Position numbers and translations under genes: made by a program. From the NCBI GenBank assembly GCA_913041025.1, contig CAJWGQ010000028.1, forward strand, positions 1-20,028: a stretch of 20,028 bases of DNA, given 5' to 3'. Positions 16,753-20,028 of this stretch are shown here, piece after piece (position 1 is the first letter of the stretch; each line of letters opens with the position of its first letter). The notes below the pieces were generated by a model. The model was not told where the DNA came from, did not search any database, and was given only the letters and a program-made list of their open reading frames with translations. This stretch comes from an uncultured Gammaproteobacteria bacterium (lineage in GTDB: Bacteria; Pseudomonadota; Gammaproteobacteria; Pseudomonadales; Azotimanducaceae_A).

Positions 16753-17760
16753 TTATCTCTTTGATTCCAGAAGGTGCGAATTGACGCAATTCTGCAGCCG
16801 ACCCTCAGAGAGGTAAGTCACCGCGACTTCTCCACCCTTATAACGCATGTCATAAACACTTTCGGGCGTGAAAAATGCTGAATGAGGCGTAATCAACAAC
16901 CGATGATCGATCCACTCTTCGTCATTGGCCCAGGCTTTAATTAGCGGGTGCTCCGGGTCGGCCGGCTCTTCAGGTAATACATCTACACCTACGGCTTCTA
17001 TGTAATTATTCTTCAACGCCTCATAGAGTGCGTCGAGATCAACAATTGGGCCCCTCGCAGTGTTGATAAGTATCAACCCAGGTTTACTGGCTCTTAAAAC
17101 TTTTTCACTGATTAGATTTTCAGTTTCGCCCGAAAGAGGCGCGTGTATACTGACTACGTCTGATCGAGCAAACAGATCTTCCAAACTGTGGGTTCTCTTG
17201 ACGCCAATGCTTAACTCCGCACCGTTTTCTCGATAGGGGTCGTACATTACAACATCCATCCCAAAGGCCTTTGCTCGCAGAGAGGCAGCCGTTCCAATTC
17301 TTCCCAAACCCACAACGCCAAAAGTACAAGCTGACAATCGCTTTCCGAAGGGATTGAGTGCGGGTCGCCACAAGCCTCTTGGATCCTTTTTTAGCTCACG
17401 TGTATGGAAGGTAATCCCTTTCATAAGCGACATCATTAGCGCAATCGCATGGTCCGCCACTTCCTGAGTTCCATAATCAGGAACGTTGCATACGGGAACC
17501 CCCAGGTCAGCCCAGGACTTGAGATCAATATTGTCAAAGCCTACCTTCGGAGTAACTACTATCCGGCAATTAACCAATTTTTCTCGAAATTCGTCAGGTA
17601 TGTCATTAACGGTGACCACTGCATCAGCAGAAGCCCATTGCTCTTCTGTTACATCGGCATAGCGTTCACAAAAAATCGCTTGATTATTACCCACGCTACT
17701 GGACTCGATCTCTCGATCACCAGGCCAACGCATAGCAGGCCACAATACATTAAAGGTCAT
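16753..17760 (-). CDS. D-isomer-specific 2-hydroxyacid dehydrogenase, CtBP-like
   Basis: An NAD-dependent dehydrogenase interconverting 2-oxo and D-2-hydroxy acids. The 335-residue product has the substrate-domain motif NVPDYGTQEVADHA (92-105, close to the CtBP form), the Rossmann motif GLGRIG (151-156) with D174 (MYDPY) favouring NAD, and the catalytic residues R236 (NTARGPIVD), E265 (LPEEP) and H293 (TPHSAFF). Bacterial relatives are usually named C-terminal-binding-protein-like or phosphoglycerate-dehydrogenase-like; the substrate is unknown. It starts with ATG behind AGGGGAG, 30 bases after the LLM gene, and precedes yhhQ by 21. Confidence 0.93.
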   Translation of the reverse strand: MTFNVLWPAMRWPGDREIESSSVGNNQAIFCERYADVTEEQWASADAVVTVNDIPDEFREKLVNCRIVVTPKVGFDNIDLKSWADLGVPVCNVPDYGTQEVADHAIALMMSLMKGITFHTRELKKDPRGLWRPALNPFGKRLSACTFGVVGLGRIGTAASLRAKAFGMDVVMYDPYRENGAELSIGVKRTHSLEDLFARSDVVSIHAPLSGETENLISEKVLRASKPGLILINTARGPIVDLDALYEALKNNYIEAVGVDVLPEEPADPEHPLIKAWANDEEWIDHRLLITPHSAFFTPESVYDMRYKGGEVAVTYLSEGRLQNCVNSHLLESKR

Positions 17761-17790
17761 GTCTCTCCCCTAAAACTTTTTTCTCAATGT

Positions 17791-18723
17791 TCACTCTTGG
17801 CTAATATCAGCCAACAGCGAAATACTTTCTTCCATTATCTTAGACTCAATGCCAGAGACTCGCACGCGAGTTGCCACCAAATAATTCATTCCTAATTGTT
17901 CCTGATATTGATGAAGCCGATCTCTAACATACCGAGGGTCTCCAATTATTACCCAGTCTTCCGCGCCCTCATCGCTTTTTAATCTAGCATTTTCGGTCTT
18001 GGATTCAATTTCATATCTTACCTTTTTTAGAAGCGCCTGATCTTCTGAAACAAAAACTGACCTCATTAATGGAACAACTTCCGGCAAATCGAGGCCGGCA
18101 GCCATGACCTCAGCACGATGCACCTCAAAGTTTCCTCTTAATGTTTCAAGACTCTCCATCGGTGAACACAAGTAGGGGAGCCCCAACTTACCGGCCTGAG
18201 CTAAGGCCTTGGGGCCAAAGGCGGCCACCCATAATGGCGGCCATGGTTTTTGAAAAGGCTGGGGATAAACAACCACAGCATTTTCTTCGTTATCGTCTAA
18301 GGTAACGGGCTTGCCGGCCCAGGCATCCTTCATAATCCCTAAGGCCCATGAGAAAATTCGGCGTTTTTGCGCTGGAGGCACATGATAGGCCTTGAGCATA
18401 TCCGGAGCATAACCCCGTCCCACTCCTAATATTAATCTGCCCTTACTTAATTGATCCAGCACTGCAACCTGCTCAGCAGCTTGAAGCGGATTACGAAGAG
18501 TAAGTAAGTAGGAGGTAGTCCCTAACCGTATTGTATTCGTCCCTCCAGCAACAGCTGCCAATAGCGTTAATGGGTCGGGAATCGCATTAGTCCCAAAATG
18601 GTTTTCCGGAAGCCAGATCGAGTCGTAACCCTGCTTCTCGGCAAATTGGGCTTGCTTGACCAGACTCTCCGCAGAAAGATCCGAAAACTCCCAGGGAGTT
18701 AGTCCTATACTTAAGTCAGACAA
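17791..18723 (-). CDS. LLM class flavin-dependent oxidoreductase
   Basis: A luciferase-like monooxygenase fold enzyme that uses reduced FMN or F420. The 310-residue product begins SIGLTPWEF and shows the usual family signatures: EKQGYDSIWLPENHFG (34-49), a NTIRLGTTSYLL strand, RNPLQAAEQVAVLDQLSKGR and LILGVGRGYAPDM (the phosphate/flavin loop), then PPLWVAAFGPKALAQAGKLG. Late in the protein, WVIIGDPRYVRDRL is typical of the C-terminal part. The start is TTG (18723-18721) with GAGG seven bases upstream. It is the first gene of a likely operon with the CtBP-like gene and yhhQ. Substrate and electron donor are unknown. Confidence 0.92.
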   Translation of the reverse strand: MSDLSIGLTPWEFSDLSAESLVKQAQFAEKQGYDSIWLPENHFGTNAIPDPLTLLAAVAGGTNTIRLGTTSYLLTLRNPLQAAEQVAVLDQLSKGRLILGVGRGYAPDMLKAYHVPPAQKRRIFSWALGIMKDAWAGKPVTLDDNEENAVVVYPQPFQKPWPPLWVAAFGPKALAQAGKLGLPYLCSPMESLETLRGNFEVHRAEVMAAGLDLPEVVPLMRSVFVSEDQALLKKVRYEIESKTENARLKSDEGAEDWVIIGDPRYVRDRLHQYQEQLGMNYLVATRVRVSGIESKIMEESISLLADISQE

Positions 18724-18811
18724 AGAGACACCTCGATTTAGTCACTATAAACAACAAGGTCGAGTTTAGCCGTAACACACAAAACATTTACCATCCTAAT
18801 AAATACAGCGC

Positions 18812-19393
18812 TTATTCGAAATAATTTTGCATTATTAAAAGCGCTTTCATGGTTGCCCGCACCGCCTCTACATGTCTTTGCAATGCAAACTCCTGATACA
18901 ACGGGTCATCTTCAAGCAACAAACAGCGTTCTTCATCAGGACACTTAAATGAGCTTCTTTTCCCAAACTGATTTCCGGCTATACCATATTCACCAAACTC
19001 ACCAGGCTGTTCTCCAAACGACCAGAACGCTTCCCAAGTAACGGGGTATCCTGAAATCTTCTCTTTAATCGCAGAGACTGTACTATTTGCCGTCTTGCTT
19101 AATAGAGACTCGAAATCCTCCAGGCCTAACCCTAATCGATCGCAACTATCAACAAGCCGTTCATCTATCGCATCAGCATCAACTGGAAAGCGGTCGAAGC
19201 GATCTGAAAAAGAAAATCTCCACCATCTTCCTGTAAAAACAGGTACAACTCTCGGCGGCGAAGTCACATCCTGCAAGTAACTTATTACCCTCCCAACTGC
19301 TTTCAATCGGTCTTCGGCTTTATCGCCCAATTCTATCTGTCTAAGCAAACTGCGGTAGTGCCCTTGAAATCTGGTTTCTATAACCCACAACAC
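18812..19393 (-). CDS. Phospholipase C/P1-nuclease-like protein, probably N-terminally truncated
   Basis: The 193-residue ORF looks like the C-terminal two thirds of a zinc-dependent phospholipase C/S1-P1 nuclease-like protein. At 39-52 is YLQDVTSPPRVVPV, a degenerate relative of the HYxxDxxxPxHV element; then come the Arg/Phe-rich GRWWRFSFSDRFDRFP and FGEYGIAGNQFG near 133-144. The only start is GTG at 19393 without a clear ribosome site, and the frame is open only to TAG at 19415-19417. It lacks the signal peptide and first zinc ligands such secreted enzymes have, and the sequence upstream on this strand is a soxA remnant. It is therefore probably a 5'-truncated relic, though the remaining frame is intact. 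I am moderately sure of coding origin and unsure of the family. Confidence 0.55.
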   Translation of the reverse strand: MLWVIETRFQGHYRSLLRQIELGDKAEDRLKAVGRVISYLQDVTSPPRVVPVFTGRWWRFSFSDRFDRFPVDADAIDERLVDSCDRLGLGLEDFESLLSKTANSTVSAIKEKISGYPVTWEAFWSFGEQPGEFGEYGIAGNQFGKRSSFKCPDEERCLLLEDDPLYQEFALQRHVEAVRATMKALLIMQNYFE

Positions 19394-19419
19394 TTCCTTC
19401 TGATCCTGAATGTACTAAT

Positions 19420-19735
19420 TGTGTAGAAACCAAATTGATAAATCTCAGATGGGTTTTGCCTGAAGAACTTGCAAAAAAGGGTTCAAATCCTCAGATATTC
19501 ATTCAAAGTCCTGCTAATGAAGTTACTAGTCTTAGTGCCACCAGTACTGATTCAATCTCCTATGAGATAACAAATGAATTGCAGGGGACCAACCACCAGA
19601 CATCAAAACTTGATCACAATTAATTGTATCAATCTTTTTATATGAAGTATGCGATGCTTCAGCTATATCTAGACTATTAATTTTTCTTGAACCATTTATA
19701 TGTTTTGAGACGCCCGAAATACTGCCGAAGGAACA
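19420..19735 (-). pseudogene. Decayed fragment of sarcosine oxidase alpha subunit (soxA-like)
   Basis: On the minus strand the frame from 19735 to the TAA at 19534-19532 encodes CDQVLMSGGWSPAIHLLSH (19618-19562), preceded by residues resembling the strand-turn-strand region of SoxA. SoxA proteins carry a nearly identical cytosolic-domain motif (CDLVxxSGGWxPxxHLxSH). The frame then stops. A possible continuation in a shifted frame around 19490-19430 (FEPFFASSSGKTHLRF) resembles the following EPLWxVP...KxFVDFQND segment, but less surely. Full SoxA is close to 1000 residues and nothing else of it is present, so this is a remnant. It overlaps the 3' part of the hypothetical ORF at the right edge. 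Confidence 0.7.
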
Positions 19736-20028
19736 TTACACTTGCACTGTTAAAGATAGTCAATTTCATTGGGTCGACCTTGATAGTGGTGTGCGGCGAC
19801 TGGTCGTAGGGACTCTTTCGGTACAAAACCAAATCTGTGGACCGGAAACTTCCGGTTCGAGTGGCACAATTCATCTTTGGGATGTCCAATCGGCTACCAT
19901 GTTGCTCCAAATCCCTCTTGAGTGCGCTCATATCGACGCCCGCCCCGCGCTTTCCTTGTTTACAGCGTCGGCAAAAGGCAAGGGCTACAATTCCAACCTC
20001 TCTTCGCTTGGGAGTGGGGTGCCTTTGA
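19677..20028 (-). CDS. Hypothetical small protein, zinc-ribbon-like, N-terminus beyond window
   Basis: The minus frame is open from the right edge to the TAA at 19679-19677, giving about 116 residues. It contains a Cys pair (FCRRCKQGKRGAGVDMSALK), then GSRLDIPKMNCATRT and FRSTDLVLYRKSPYDQSP. The spacing of a CxxC, a VDxxAL helix start and a later Cys recalls small hypothetical proteins with an imperfect zinc ribbon in which the second CxxC is complete; here it is C-A-T-R. The C-terminal 20 residues overlap the soxA-like remnant, so the original C-terminus may have been replaced by readthrough into foreign sequence. An opposite-strand ORF is possible but shows no family features. The function is unknown. 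Confidence 0.45.
   Translation of the reverse strand, partial: QRHPTPKRREVGIVALAFCRRCKQGKRGAGVDMSALKRDLEQHGSRLDIPKMNCATRTGSFRSTDLVLYRKSPYDQSPHTTIKVDPMKLTIFNSASVMFLRQYFGRLKTYKWFKKN

Noticed and set aside
19435..19623. Plus-strand ORF starting TTG, 62 residues
   Set aside because: It is antisense to the soxA-like remnant, has no family signature and no convincing ribosome site.
19837..20028. Plus-strand ORF at the right edge (63 residues)
   Set aside because: It is Arg/Ser/Pro/Cys-rich as expected of an antisense shadow. The minus-strand frame has a more protein-like pattern.
1..20028. CRISPR arrays, tRNA/rRNA genes, prophage, transposases, toxin-antitoxin or defence systems
   Set aside because: No spaced repeats, cloverleaf or rRNA-like sequence, and no translated product with such signatures were seen on either strand.

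Overview
The window comes from a gammaproteobacterium, probably marine and free-living. The main evidence is the left two thirds, a minus-strand housekeeping block in the order miaB, phoH (ybeZ), ybeY, corC (ybeX), lnt, leuS, lptE, holA. This order is typical of Gammaproteobacteria and joins outer-membrane biogenesis (Lnt, LptE), translation and RNA quality control (LeuRS, MiaB, YbeY, PhoH-like ATPase), ion homeostasis (CorC) and replication (HolA). A DUF1820 gene lies divergent to miaB. Base composition looks mildly AT-leaning by eye, and I cannot place the genus.

Layout. 1-600: minus-strand sulfotransferase, cut by the window edge. About 640-1198: non-coding, with an 8-bp tandem repeat and a bidirectional-looking terminator; nadD, the usual partner downstream of holA, is not found there. 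1199-10545: the housekeeping block, with gene contacts of 1 to 20 bp or small overlaps, except for a 104-bp gap before corC that carries a good sigma-70-like promoter and a 77-bp gap between leuS and lnt. 10702-11037: DUF1820 on plus. 11045-15943: accessory metabolic genes on both strands (FMN 2-hydroxyacid dehydrogenase, NADH-ferredoxin-type reductase, acyl-CoA dehydrogenase, then a coupled pair of PTPS/QueD-fold protein and SDR reductase). 15958-18723: a three-gene minus operon of LLM flavin monooxygenase, CtBP-like 2-hydroxyacid dehydrogenase and YhhQ-type queuosine-precursor transporter. 18812-20028: a region of gene debris with a probably N-truncated phospholipase C/P1-nuclease-like ORF, a decayed sarcosine oxidase alpha (soxA) fragment, and a hypothetical ORF running off the right edge.

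The most interesting points are four. The PTPS-fold protein appears to lack several canonical catalytic residues and is translationally coupled to an SDR. LeuRS appears to lack the leucine-specific insertion expected before KMSKS in gammaproteobacterial enzymes. The right end carries a soxA remnant not visible as a conventional ORF. An octanucleotide tandem repeat lies between holA and the sulfotransferase. I found no phage, CRISPR, transposase, tRNA or rRNA in the window, and no complete novel defence or biosynthetic system.
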